In this document: in pieces, positions 23,316 to 30,593 of the stretch
Position numbering within the stretch: the stretch's first letter is position 1
How the letters are laid out: each line of letters opens with the position of its first letter
DNA from: Rhodospirillales bacterium 24-66-33
Lineage (GTDB): Bacteria; Pseudomonadota; Alphaproteobacteria; Reyranellales; Reyranellaceae
Reading direction: 5' to 3'
Length of the DNA stretch: 64,000 nt
Assembly: GCA_002281855.1 (NCBI GenBank)
Contig: NCHQ01000001.1
Span: forward strand, 62,001-126,000
The notes under the pieces: generated by a model
Told to the model about the DNA's origin: nothing
The model's input: the letters and a program-made list of their open reading frames with translations, nothing else
Databases searched by the model: none
Program-made: the position numbers and the translations under genes

Positions 23316-24437
23316 GTGACCGAGCTGGAGAAGGATGACCTGCTGGCCGACCTCGATGCCGAGGACTGGGCGCGGGTCCGCGAGGGTGTGGAGCAGGCCG
23401 GCAGCTGGCTGAGATTCGGCCAGGCCGGCGAGCAGTTGAAAGCGGAGGTGGCCGGCCGCCTTCTGCGGTTGGCGTCCCATCCGAAGTGGGAGGTGCGCAA
23501 GGCGGTTGCGCATGCCGTGTTGTTCCTGCGGCACGAGTTGTTCCACGCCGTGATTGCTCGCATCGTCGAGGACGAGAACACGTGGGTGCGGGAGGCAGCC
23601 CGGAAGACGCTGCGCCGACGCGATGGCCTGGCCCGGGCGGACAGCCATAGCGACAACCGAGGCGAAGAGGTCCTGAGCCTGCTGTCCGCTGTGGAGACGC
23701 GATACGGCGCACGGGCCCATCGGGCCACACTGAACATCGCCGACCGGCTGAACCACCGGTTCGTGCGCGAGGCGTACCACGAGATCGTGCGAATCATCTC
23801 GCCGGTGGATGCCTCTTTGCTGAACCTCGAGCGACAGCTCGCGGCAGTGCAAATGTCGACCGACGTGCTGGATCAGGTCCGTCGAGCGCGAGAGCGTGTC
23901 GTCCTGGTCACCGATTTTCTCGACAATCTCAGGGCCTTCACGGCCCACTCTCCGGCGGCATTCACTGCTGAGGCACTGCATTCCATCGTGACGGAAGCTG
24001 TGGATCTCGCTCTCGGCCACCTGGCGAGGCCCGACCAGCCGATTGATGTCCGGCAGTCCGTGAGCCGGGCCCTGAAGATCGATGCCGACCGCTCTCGCCT
24101 GCTACAGGCGCTGATCAACATCGTCGCCAACGCGATCGAGGCCTGCGTTCAGGTGGGACGGGAGGCGATCCTGACGATCTCTGCCGCTGCCGAGGGCGAG
24201 TCGCATGTGCGGATCACGATCGGCGATAATGGCTGCGGTATGAGCGAGGAGGCCCTGCGCGACTGCGTCATGCTGTACAGCTCCGGCAAGCCTGGAGGCA
24301 TGGGCTTCGGCCTGCCGTTGGCGAAGAAGATCATCGAGGTCGATCACCGAGGCACCGTGTCGATCGACAGCCGCTTTGGTGAGGGCACTGTCGTCACGCT
24401 GGTGCTGCCGGTCGAGCAGGCAGCTTGCGAGGAATAG
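23316..24437 (+). CDS. HEAT-repeat histidine kinase
   Basis: 373 residues, GTG start seven bases after the ATPase stop. Residues ~35-110 form HEAT-like helical repeats (LLRLASHPKWEVRKAVAHAVLFLR, AVIARIVEDENTWVREAARKTLRRR), a protein- or DNA-binding scaffold. No membrane segment, so it is cytosolic. A likely phospho-acceptor His lies in YHEIVRIISPV (~151). The kinase ATPase domain shows N box NIVANAIEAC (~268), G1 GDNGCGM (~302) and G2 GGMGFGLPLAKKIIE (~327). The sensor signal is therefore internal and may be the state of the adjacent SMC-like ATPase; that link is inference. Confidence 0.9.
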   Translation: MTELEKDDLLADLDAEDWARVREGVEQAGSWLRFGQAGEQLKAEVAGRLLRLASHPKWEVRKAVAHAVLFLRHELFHAVIARIVEDENTWVREAARKTLRRRDGLARADSHSDNRGEEVLSLLSAVETRYGARAHRATLNIADRLNHRFVREAYHEIVRIISPVDASLLNLERQLAAVQMSTDVLDQVRRARERVVLVTDFLDNLRAFTAHSPAAFTAEALHSIVTEAVDLALGHLARPDQPIDVRQSVSRALKIDADRSRLLQALINIVANAIEACVQVGREAILTISAAAEGESHVRITIGDNGCGMSEEALRDCVMLYSSGKPGGMGFGLPLAKKIIEVDHRGTVSIDSRFGEGTVVTLVLPVEQAACEE

Positions 24438-24442
24438 GCATC

Positions 24443-25216
24443 ATGGATGCAGGTCACACCGCTCTCATTGTCGAGGACGAACCGGACATGGCTGCCGAGG
24501 TCGCCGACCTGGTGCGATCTTTTGGTCACGGCCATATCCATGTCGAGACCTTGGCCGATGCGAGGGCGTGCCTTGATCAGGGCGGCTTCTGCTACGTTCT
24601 GCTCGACCTGCAGATCAAAACCGACAGCCAGTCGATCAAGCCTCGCGTCGAGTCCGGCATGGCGTTCCTGCGAGAGGTGCGCCAGCGATATCCGCTGCGT
24701 GGTGCGCAGGGAACGCACCTGATGCCTGTGATCGTCATCAGTGGACATGGCAAGGAGCAATTCAACATCATCGGAGCGTACAGGCACGGCATCGACGAGT
24801 TCATCGTGAAGCCGCTCGGCACGTACGGTCAGGACGTGATCGGCCTGATCGGGCAGACCTTGGAGAAGGCGGGCCGCGCCGACCACATGCAGTGCGAGGC
24901 GCGTACTCACGAGGCGGCTGGGCAACTCGTACGACAAGCACCGCCGGGACGCTTCTGGCATTCACAGGACTACTCGCAGGTATCGTTGAACGGCGAGCCG
25001 TACCTGTTCACGGGCGAGATCCAGCGTTCGGCGATTCGTATCCTTCATGCGGCGTCACGCTCTGGGCAGCCCTGGCTGACCGGCAAGACCCTCCTGAAGC
25101 AGGCGGGATCGAGCGATCTCAGCATGCGCATGGGCAATCTGTTCCGCCGCCATCCCGCGTGGGGCACCATCGTCGTCTCGAACAACCGTGGACAGTATCG
25201 CCTAAGAACAGAGTAG
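24443..25216 (+). CDS. Response regulator with C-terminal winged-helix-like domain
   Basis: 257 residues from the ATG at 24443, five bases past the kinase stop. The receiver domain (~1-145) has the acidic pair ED (11-12), phospho-acceptor Asp55 in LLDLQ, VIVISGHG, and the Lys of FIVKPLG. It contains an unusual insertion after Asp55 (IKTDSQSIKPRVESG). The C-terminal ~85 residues (GEIQRSAIRILHAASRSGQPWLTGKTLLKQAG, NLFRRHPAWGTIVVSNNRGQYRL) look like a winged helix for DNA or protein contact. Cognate partner of the HEAT kinase by position. Targets may be its own operon or the replication genes that follow. Confidence 0.88.
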   Translation: MDAGHTALIVEDEPDMAAEVADLVRSFGHGHIHVETLADARACLDQGGFCYVLLDLQIKTDSQSIKPRVESGMAFLREVRQRYPLRGAQGTHLMPVIVISGHGKEQFNIIGAYRHGIDEFIVKPLGTYGQDVIGLIGQTLEKAGRADHMQCEARTHEAAGQLVRQAPPGRFWHSQDYSQVSLNGEPYLFTGEIQRSAIRILHAASRSGQPWLTGKTLLKQAGSSDLSMRMGNLFRRHPAWGTIVVSNNRGQYRLRTE

Positions 25217-25358
25217 TTCTGCGTAAAGCCGTCCATCAGCCATCCGCTGCCCATCCATCAGTCATCCATCACCGATCCATCACCGCTCCCGCAGAGGAAT
25301 ATCGGGCGTTCGTTCATCTTCTCAGCAGGTCTTGAACTTGTAGAGAAGGAGAGGGGAC

Positions 25359-25544
25359 ATGCCGGTTCGGCATCTCACCCAGTTCGAATTGGCCGAACGC
25401 TGGCGGATCAGTCCACGCACTCTCGAGCGGTGGCGCTGGCTTCGTCTGGGGCCTCAATACATCAAGATCGGCGGGCGTGTCGTCTACCTGCTCGGCGACA
25501 TTGAAGCCTACGAGGCGGCCAAGCGCACGGAGACTTCGCTGTGA
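25359..25544 (+). CDS. AlpA/excisionase-like helix-turn-helix protein
   Basis: 61 residues. FELAERWRISPRTLERWRWLRLGPQYIKIGGRVVYLLGDIEAYEA is a MerR/AlpA-type winged HTH, as in phage excisionases and activators. A ribosome site (AGGAGAGG) precedes the ATG. It may direct excision or switch on the replication genes after it; its stop overlaps the next GTG start. First gene of the phage-like module. Confidence 0.85.
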   Translation: MPVRHLTQFELAERWRISPRTLERWRWLRLGPQYIKIGGRVVYLLGDIEAYEAAKRTETSL

Positions 25545-26023
25545 GTGCGCTGACAAAGCGCTGTGCTCCGATCGGCGACGATTTTATTCCACCGGTTCGT
25601 GGCCGTAACAGAGAAAAGCACGCGCATCAGTCGGCGGCGCCGGCACGCCAACTTCTGATCGACGCGATTCAGTTCTGCGCATGGATCGCCCAGGCAAGCC
25701 CTGGGGACACCCTCGAATATCATCGCGGCTTTCTGGCTCTGGACGCATGTCCCGACGACCAGACTCCCAGGAGCGATGAGCGCCGCGAGCTCGCCCGTGT
25801 CGGGCACATCGCCTGGAGGGCCGCCGAGAAGAGACTGGTTCACCTGGTCCAGCGCCGCAACGGCCCCGACGACTACTCCTACCTCGCGATCGCGCGGCAG
25901 CGGACCGACAAGGTCACCGCATCGCTGTCGACGTTGCTGCTGCAAGAAGCGCTGCACACGCAGCCTGCGGCGCCGGCCTCCCGTCCTTCCAACCCCTCTG
26001 ACGTTCCCATGGAGAAGCAGTAA
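25541..26023 (+). CDS. Unknown phage-type protein
   Basis: 160 residues, GTG start overlapping the previous stop (GTGA). The N-terminal 30 residues are polar and basic. The middle (LLIDAIQFCAWIAQASPGDTLEYHRGFLALD) and RVGHIAWRAAEKRLVHLVQRRNGPDDYSYLAIAR look folded and helical. No catalytic motif seen. It is joined to the next ATPase gene by TAATG, so it is part of the same operon. Confidence 0.7.
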   Translation: MSALTKRCAPIGDDFIPPVRGRNREKHAHQSAAPARQLLIDAIQFCAWIAQASPGDTLEYHRGFLALDACPDDQTPRSDERRELARVGHIAWRAAEKRLVHLVQRRNGPDDYSYLAIARQRTDKVTASLSTLLLQEALHTQPAAPASRPSNPSDVPMEKQ

Positions 26024-26766
26024 TGGCCATATCGCTTTCGTCCCTTAAATCCACGACGGCGTGGTCGCCGCCGCGGATCCTCGCTTACGGCGTCGCCGGC
26101 GTGGGCAAAACCACTTTCGCGACCGGTGCCGACAAGCCGGTCGTCGTGCCGACCGAGGACGGGCTCGGCAAGATCCAGGTGCCGCACTTCCCGCTGGCTA
26201 AAAGCTTCGACGCGGTGATGGAGGCCCTCGCGGCGCTCTACAGCGAGCCGCACGACTACAAGACCGTGGTGGTCGACAGCGTCGACTGGCTGGAGCCGCT
26301 GGTTTGGCAGCGCGCCTGCAAGGACAACGGCTGGCGCTCGATCGAGGACCCGGGCTACGGCAAGGGTTTCATCGCCGCCCTCGACCTGTGGCGGCAGTAT
26401 CTCGATGGCCTGAATGCGCTGCGCGACGAGCGCGGCATGACGGTGATCCAGCTCGCCCATACCGACATCAAGCGCTTCGACAGTCCCGAGCACGAACCCT
26501 ACGACCGCTACGTGATCAAGCTTCATGCCCGCGCCTCGGCGCTGCTGCAGGAGCATTCCGATGCGGTGCTGTTCGCCAACTACCGCATCAGCACGGTGAA
26601 GTCCGACGTCGGCTTCAACAAGAAGGTGACACGGGCGCTCGGGAGCGGCGAGCGCGTTCTCTACACCGCCGAGCGTCCCGCGTTCCTCGCCAAGAACCGA
26701 TACGGCCTGCCCGACATGCTGCCCCTCGACTGGCAGGCCTTCGCCGCGGCGATGCCGCAACCCTGA
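26023..26766 (+). CDS. Sak4-like recombination ATPase
   Basis: 247 residues with a RecA-like P-loop, ILAYGVAGVGKTTFAT (~19-34), and Walker B KTVVVDSVDWLE. Phage Sak4/AAA_24 proteins of this layout anneal or load single strands during phage recombination. The downstream DUF669 (single-strand-binding-associated) gene and exonuclease gene support this. It overlaps the upstream stop by one base. Confidence 0.85.
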   Translation: MAISLSSLKSTTAWSPPRILAYGVAGVGKTTFATGADKPVVVPTEDGLGKIQVPHFPLAKSFDAVMEALAALYSEPHDYKTVVVDSVDWLEPLVWQRACKDNGWRSIEDPGYGKGFIAALDLWRQYLDGLNALRDERGMTVIQLAHTDIKRFDSPEHEPYDRYVIKLHARASALLQEHSDAVLFANYRISTVKSDVGFNKKVTRALGSGERVLYTAERPAFLAKNRYGLPDMLPLDWQAFAAAMPQP

Positions 26767-26790
26767 GCCCCGACACAACAGGAGATCCCC

Positions 26791-27315
26791 ATGGCCAGTT
26801 TTGGAACCACTTTCGACGCCACCGGCGTCGATCCCATGAAGCCGCTGGAGGTGCTGCCGCCCGGCAAGTACCCGGCGCAGATCGTCGCCAGCGACATGCG
26901 CCTGACCAAGGACGGCATGGGCCAGTACCTCAATCTGGAGATCGACGTGCTGGACGGACCCTACAAGGGACGCAAGCTGTTCGATCGCTTGAACCTGGTG
27001 AACAACAATACCCAGACGGTCGAGATGGCCCAGCGAACATTGTCGGCGATCTGCCACGCGACGGCACGCTTGCAGGTCCAGGACAGCGAGGAGCTGCACC
27101 TGATCCCCTTCATGGCCGTCGTTCAGGTCCAGCCGCCGAAGAACGGCTACGGCGAGAGCAACAAGATCCGCTACCAGCCGCTGGAAGGAGCGACGCCTGC
27201 AGCGCAGCCCGCGCCGGCCGCCCGTCCTGCCACGGCGGCCCCGGCCATGCCGGCGCCTCAGGCCACCCCGGCCGCCGGCGGCTTCAAGACCGCGCCCTGG
27301 AAGCGCTCCGCCTGA
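26791..27315 (+). CDS. DUF669 family protein, probable single-strand DNA-binding partner
   Basis: 174 residues. PLEVLPPGKYPAQIVASDMRLTKDGMGQYLNLEIDVLDGPYKGRKLFDRLNLVNNN is the DUF669 signature, an OB-like fold in phage replication clusters. The C-terminal ~40 residues are Ala/Pro-rich and end GGFKTAPWKRSA, reminiscent of the flexible tail by which single-strand-binding proteins recruit partners. It follows the Sak4-like gene after 24 bases with a clear AGGAG site. Confidence 0.88.
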   Translation: MASFGTTFDATGVDPMKPLEVLPPGKYPAQIVASDMRLTKDGMGQYLNLEIDVLDGPYKGRKLFDRLNLVNNNTQTVEMAQRTLSAICHATARLQVQDSEELHLIPFMAVVQVQPPKNGYGESNKIRYQPLEGATPAAQPAPAARPATAAPAMPAPQATPAAGGFKTAPWKRSA

Positions 27316-27392
27316 AGCTCGTGCCCATCGCCGGCGACGTCCTGCTCGATGCCGCCGGCGGCAATGCCCCTTTCGAATCCGGAAAGCCCGAC

Positions 27393-27716
27393 ATGACAGC
27401 ACAGCCCCCTGCCGAGCCGCGCGCCCGTCTTGCCGAGATCGACGACGCGATGGCCTCCATCAAGACCCAGATCGCGTCGGCCGACCTGCTGCGCCAGGCC
27501 AGCGGCAAACCCATCGACCCGCGCTGGTTCCACCGAGCCAAGACGGCGCTGCGCCATTTGCAGCGCGAGCGCGCTGGACTGGTGCAGCAGCCCCGGCCGC
27601 GCCGCGAGGCGGTGAAGGACTGCCTGATCGCCATGCTGCGCGAGCGGCACGACGAGACGACATGGTCCGGCCTCGTCGCCGAGGCGCATCAGCGCGCAGA
27701 CAGAGAGGGGCTGTGA
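27393..27716 (+). CDS. Small helical protein of the replication module
   Basis: 107 residues from the ATG at 27393 (MTAQPPAEPRARLAEIDDAMAS); the long frame upstream is a shadow of the two preceding genes. Mostly amphipathic helix (IKTQIASADLLRQASGKPIDPRWFHRAKTALRHLQRERAGL), with a basic middle. No known family recognised. Its stop overlaps the nuclease start (TGATG). Confidence 0.65.
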   Translation: MTAQPPAEPRARLAEIDDAMASIKTQIASADLLRQASGKPIDPRWFHRAKTALRHLQRERAGLVQQPRPRREAVKDCLIAMLRERHDETTWSGLVAEAHQRADREGL

Positions 27717-28654
27717 TGGCTGCCCTCCCTAATCCTCCCAAGCCGACGCTGTCGGCGATCTACGCGGCCTACGAGGCCGAGCGGGGCGACGGCTTCCGGG
27801 ACCATCTCGGCGCCTCGCTGATTGGCAAGTCGTGCGAGCGGGCGCTCTGGTACGACTTCCGTTGGGCCACGCTGCAGCAGTTTTCGGGTCGCATCCTGCG
27901 TCTGTTCGAGACCGGCAATCTCGAGGAGGCGCGCCTGGTGCGCAACCTGCGCATGACCGGCGCCACGGTGCTGGAGGTGGATCCCGAGACCGGCCGCCAG
28001 TGGCGGGTGGAGGCGCACGGCGGCCACTTCGGCGGCTCGCTCGATGCCGTGGCGATCGGGCTGCGGGAAGCGCCCAAAACCTGGCACGTGGTCGAGTTCA
28101 AGACGCACTCGGCCAAGAGCTTCCGCGATCTCGGCGCCAAGGGAGTTGCCGTCTCCAAGCCGCAGCACTGGGCTCAGATGCAGATTTATATGCATCTGAC
28201 CGGCCTCGACCGCGCCCTGTACGTGGCCGTCTGCAAGGATACCGACGCGTTGCATGTCGAGCGCGTGCATGCGGACCGCGCGGCGGCCGAACGCCTGCTC
28301 GACAGGGCGCGGCGCGTAATCGAGGCCAAGCGGCCGCCGTCGCGGATCTCGGAGGACCCGACCTGGTGGGAATGCCGGTTCTGCGATCATCGAGCCGTTT
28401 GTCACGACGGGGCCGCTGCAGAATCGAACTGCCGGACCTGTCTTCACTCGACCGCTCTCGAAGGCGGTTGGCACTGCGGGCGGCTCGACCGGATGCTGGA
28501 TGGCGCCGCGCAGCGCGCCGGCTGCGGCAAGCACCTGTTCGTGCCCGATCTGGTGCCGGGCGAAGTGGTCGATGCTGGCGAAGACCATGTCGTCTATCGC
28601 ATGCCCGACGGGACACAATGGGTGAACGACGCCCGGGGCGGTGCGCCATGCTGA
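27716..28654 (+). CDS. Cas4/RecB-like PD-(D/E)xK exonuclease
   Basis: 312 residues from the ATG at 27716. Nuclease motifs: GASLIGKSCERALWYDFRW (RecB-type motif near the N-terminus), FGGSLDAVAIG (Asp), VVEFKTHS (Glu-x-Lys) and a Gln in HWAQMQIYMHLTGL. A cysteine set, WWECRFCDHRAVCH, follows, as in Cas4/AddB iron-sulfur nucleases. The tail CRTCLHS ... WHCGRLDRMLD ... GCGKHLFVPDLVPGE recurs in phage exonucleases. It probably resects DNA ends to feed the Sak4/DUF669 annealing pair. It overlaps the helicase start. Confidence 0.87.
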   Translation: MAALPNPPKPTLSAIYAAYEAERGDGFRDHLGASLIGKSCERALWYDFRWATLQQFSGRILRLFETGNLEEARLVRNLRMTGATVLEVDPETGRQWRVEAHGGHFGGSLDAVAIGLREAPKTWHVVEFKTHSAKSFRDLGAKGVAVSKPQHWAQMQIYMHLTGLDRALYVAVCKDTDALHVERVHADRAAAERLLDRARRVIEAKRPPSRISEDPTWWECRFCDHRAVCHDGAAAESNCRTCLHSTALEGGWHCGRLDRMLDGAAQRAGCGKHLFVPDLVPGEVVDAGEDHVVYRMPDGTQWVNDARGGAPC

Positions 28655-30372
28655 GCCTTCGCCCCTACCAGCAAGCCGCCGTCTCGGCGATCTACCAGTA
28701 CTTTGCCGAGAAGGACGGCCATCCCCTGGTCGTGATCCCGACGGCGGGTGGCAAGTCGATCGTGCTGGCCTCGTTCATCCAGGGCGTTCTGCAGCAGTGG
28801 CCCGACCAGCGCATCCTCGTGGTTACCCACGTGCGCGAACTGATCGCGCAGAACCATGCCGAAATGATGGGCCTGTGGCCCGAGGCGCCCGCGGGGATCT
28901 ATTCGGCCGGGCTCGGACGCCGGGACATTGGCGCCAGGGTTCTGTTCGCCGGGATCCAGTCGATCCACCGCCGGGCCTACGACGTGCAGCAATGCGACCT
29001 GTTGCTGATTGACGAGGCCCATCTCATTCCGCGCGCCTCCGACACCATGTACCGGCGCTTCCTCGACACGCTGGTGCGCATCAACCCCAAACTCAAGGTG
29101 ATCGGGTTTACCGCCACGCCTTATCGGCTCGACAGTGGCCTGCTGCACGAGGGCGAGGGCCGGATGTTTACCGACATCGCCTACGAGGTGTCGATCCGCG
29201 ACCTCATTGACCACGGCTACCTCTGCCCGCTGATCAGCAAGGCGACCGATCTGACCCTCGACGTTGGCGGTGTCGGCAGTCGCGGCGGCGAGTTCATCCC
29301 CGGCCAGCTGCAGGCCGCCGTCGACCGCGAGGCGATCACCCGCGCCGCCACCGACGAGATCCTGGCCTATGGCGAGGGCCGCCGGTCCTGGCTGGCGTTC
29401 TGCTCGGGCGTCGAGCACGCGACCCATGTCGCCGAGGCCCTGCGCGAGCGCGGCGTCGCCTGCGCCACGATCTTCGGCGACACGCCTGGCAATGAGCGCG
29501 ATCGCATCATTGCCGCCTTCAAGCGGGGCGAGATCAGGGCTCTGGCCTCGATGGGGGTGTTGACGACCGGCTTCAACGCCCCCGCGGTTGACCTGATCGC
29601 CATGCTGCGTCCCACCAAGTCGGCCGGGCTCTACGTCCAGATGGCTGGCCGCGGCACCCGGCTCGCGCCGGGCAAGGACAACTGCCTGGTCCTCGACTTC
29701 GCCGGCAACGTGGCCCGGCACGGTCCGATCGATGCGGTGAAGGCAAAGAAGCCGGCCGAAGGCGAGGGGCCATCGCCGACCAAGATCTGCCCTGACTGCG
29801 ACAGCATCCTGGCGGCCGCCGTGCGGCAGTGTCCCGACTGTGGCCACCAGTTCCCGCCGCCGGAGGTCAAGGTCGCCGCGACGGCGAGCACGCTCGCCAT
29901 TCTGTCGGCCGTTCGGGCGGAATGGATGGAGGTGTCCGAGGTCTCCTGCAGGTTGCACGAGAAGCCCGGTAAGCCGCCGTCCATGCGCGTGGACTACAGC
30001 TGCGGCCTCGTTCGCCACAGCGAGTGGATCTGCTTCGAGCATGCCGGCTACGCGCGCCAGAAGGCCGTCGACTGGTGGCGGCGGCGCAGCTCCGCCCCGG
30101 TGCCGAGCACCGTCGCCGAAGCCCTGCGGTCAACCGACAGCCTCGTGGTGCCCACCGCCATATTCGTGCGTCCGAGCGGCCGCTTCACCGAGGTCGTCAA
30201 TCACAGGTTTGAGCCATGGCCCCAGGCCTCTGCGCCGTCTGCCACCGCGAGCCCCGCGGCTTCGGTTGGTTCGATGCCCGCTATCGCGTCAGCGATCCCC
30301 GGCGCGACACCAGTCGCCGGCAGCTTTGCTCGATCCCCTGCCAGGACCTCTGCCACGAGAGGTGCGGCATGA
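28648..30372 (+). CDS. Superfamily 2 DEAH-box DNA helicase
   Basis: 574 residues from the ATG at 28648 (MLSLRPYQQAAVSAIYQYF); the much longer frame upstream is antisense noise. Q-like motif RPYQ, Walker A PTAGGKS (31-37), DEAH (122-125), TATPYRL, ASMGVLTTGFNAPAVDLIAM and motif VI YVQMAGRGTRL. A zinc ribbon CPDCDSILAAAVRQCPDCGHQFP (~375-400) and a second domain follow, then an Ala/Ser/Pro-rich tail overlapping the next gene. Phage SF2 helicases of this type act in replication or recombination. Confidence 0.92.
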   Translation: MLSLRPYQQAAVSAIYQYFAEKDGHPLVVIPTAGGKSIVLASFIQGVLQQWPDQRILVVTHVRELIAQNHAEMMGLWPEAPAGIYSAGLGRRDIGARVLFAGIQSIHRRAYDVQQCDLLLIDEAHLIPRASDTMYRRFLDTLVRINPKLKVIGFTATPYRLDSGLLHEGEGRMFTDIAYEVSIRDLIDHGYLCPLISKATDLTLDVGGVGSRGGEFIPGQLQAAVDREAITRAATDEILAYGEGRRSWLAFCSGVEHATHVAEALRERGVACATIFGDTPGNERDRIIAAFKRGEIRALASMGVLTTGFNAPAVDLIAMLRPTKSAGLYVQMAGRGTRLAPGKDNCLVLDFAGNVARHGPIDAVKAKKPAEGEGPSPTKICPDCDSILAAAVRQCPDCGHQFPPPEVKVAATASTLAILSAVRAEWMEVSEVSCRLHEKPGKPPSMRVDYSCGLVRHSEWICFEHAGYARQKAVDWWRRRSSAPVPSTVAEALRSTDSLVVPTAIFVRPSGRFTEVVNHRFEPWPQASAPSATASPAASVGSMPAIASAIPGATPVAGSFARSPARTSATRGAA

Positions 30373-30593
30373 TCGATCCGACACCCAACGAGCGCGCCGC
30401 AATCCTGCATGGCGGCGACATGGCCGGCGAGTATCTCGACAGCCTGGCCAAGACCGATCTCGCGCTGTTCAGCAACGAAGAATGGCAGACCCTGCTGGAG
30501 GTCATCGTCACAGGCTACTGCGATTATCTGCGCGAACTTGCCGGCCAGGACCGTAGCCGTCTCGACGGCATGACAGACCAGGTGCCGTTTTGA
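30216..30593 (+). CDS. DUF6511-type zinc-binding phage protein
   Basis: 125 residues. CAVCHREPRGFGWFDARYRVSDPRRDTSRRQLCSIPCQDLCHERCGMIDPTPNERAAI carries two cysteine pairs as in DUF6511 members of alphaproteobacterial phages. The second half (YLDSLAKTDLALFSNEEWQTLLEVIVTGYCDYLREL) is helical. It is embedded for ~157 bases in the 3' end of the helicase gene in another frame, an economical arrangement typical of phages. A shorter start at 30369 is possible. Confidence 0.75.
   Translation: MAPGLCAVCHREPRGFGWFDARYRVSDPRRDTSRRQLCSIPCQDLCHERCGMIDPTPNERAAILHGGDMAGEYLDSLAKTDLALFSNEEWQTLLEVIVTGYCDYLRELAGQDRSRLDGMTDQVPF

Noticed and set aside
21950..23797. 615-residue leftward frame opposite the SMC-like gene
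   Set aside because: Antisense shadow; the plus strand has complete ATPase motifs.
25879..27402. 507-residue leftward frame opposite the Sak4-like and DUF669 genes
   Set aside because: Low-complexity composition, antisense to genes with recognisable motifs.
27832..28647. N-terminal extension of the helicase frame
   Set aside because: Lies over the exonuclease gene in another frame; the helicase family starts at RPYQ right after the ATG at 28648.
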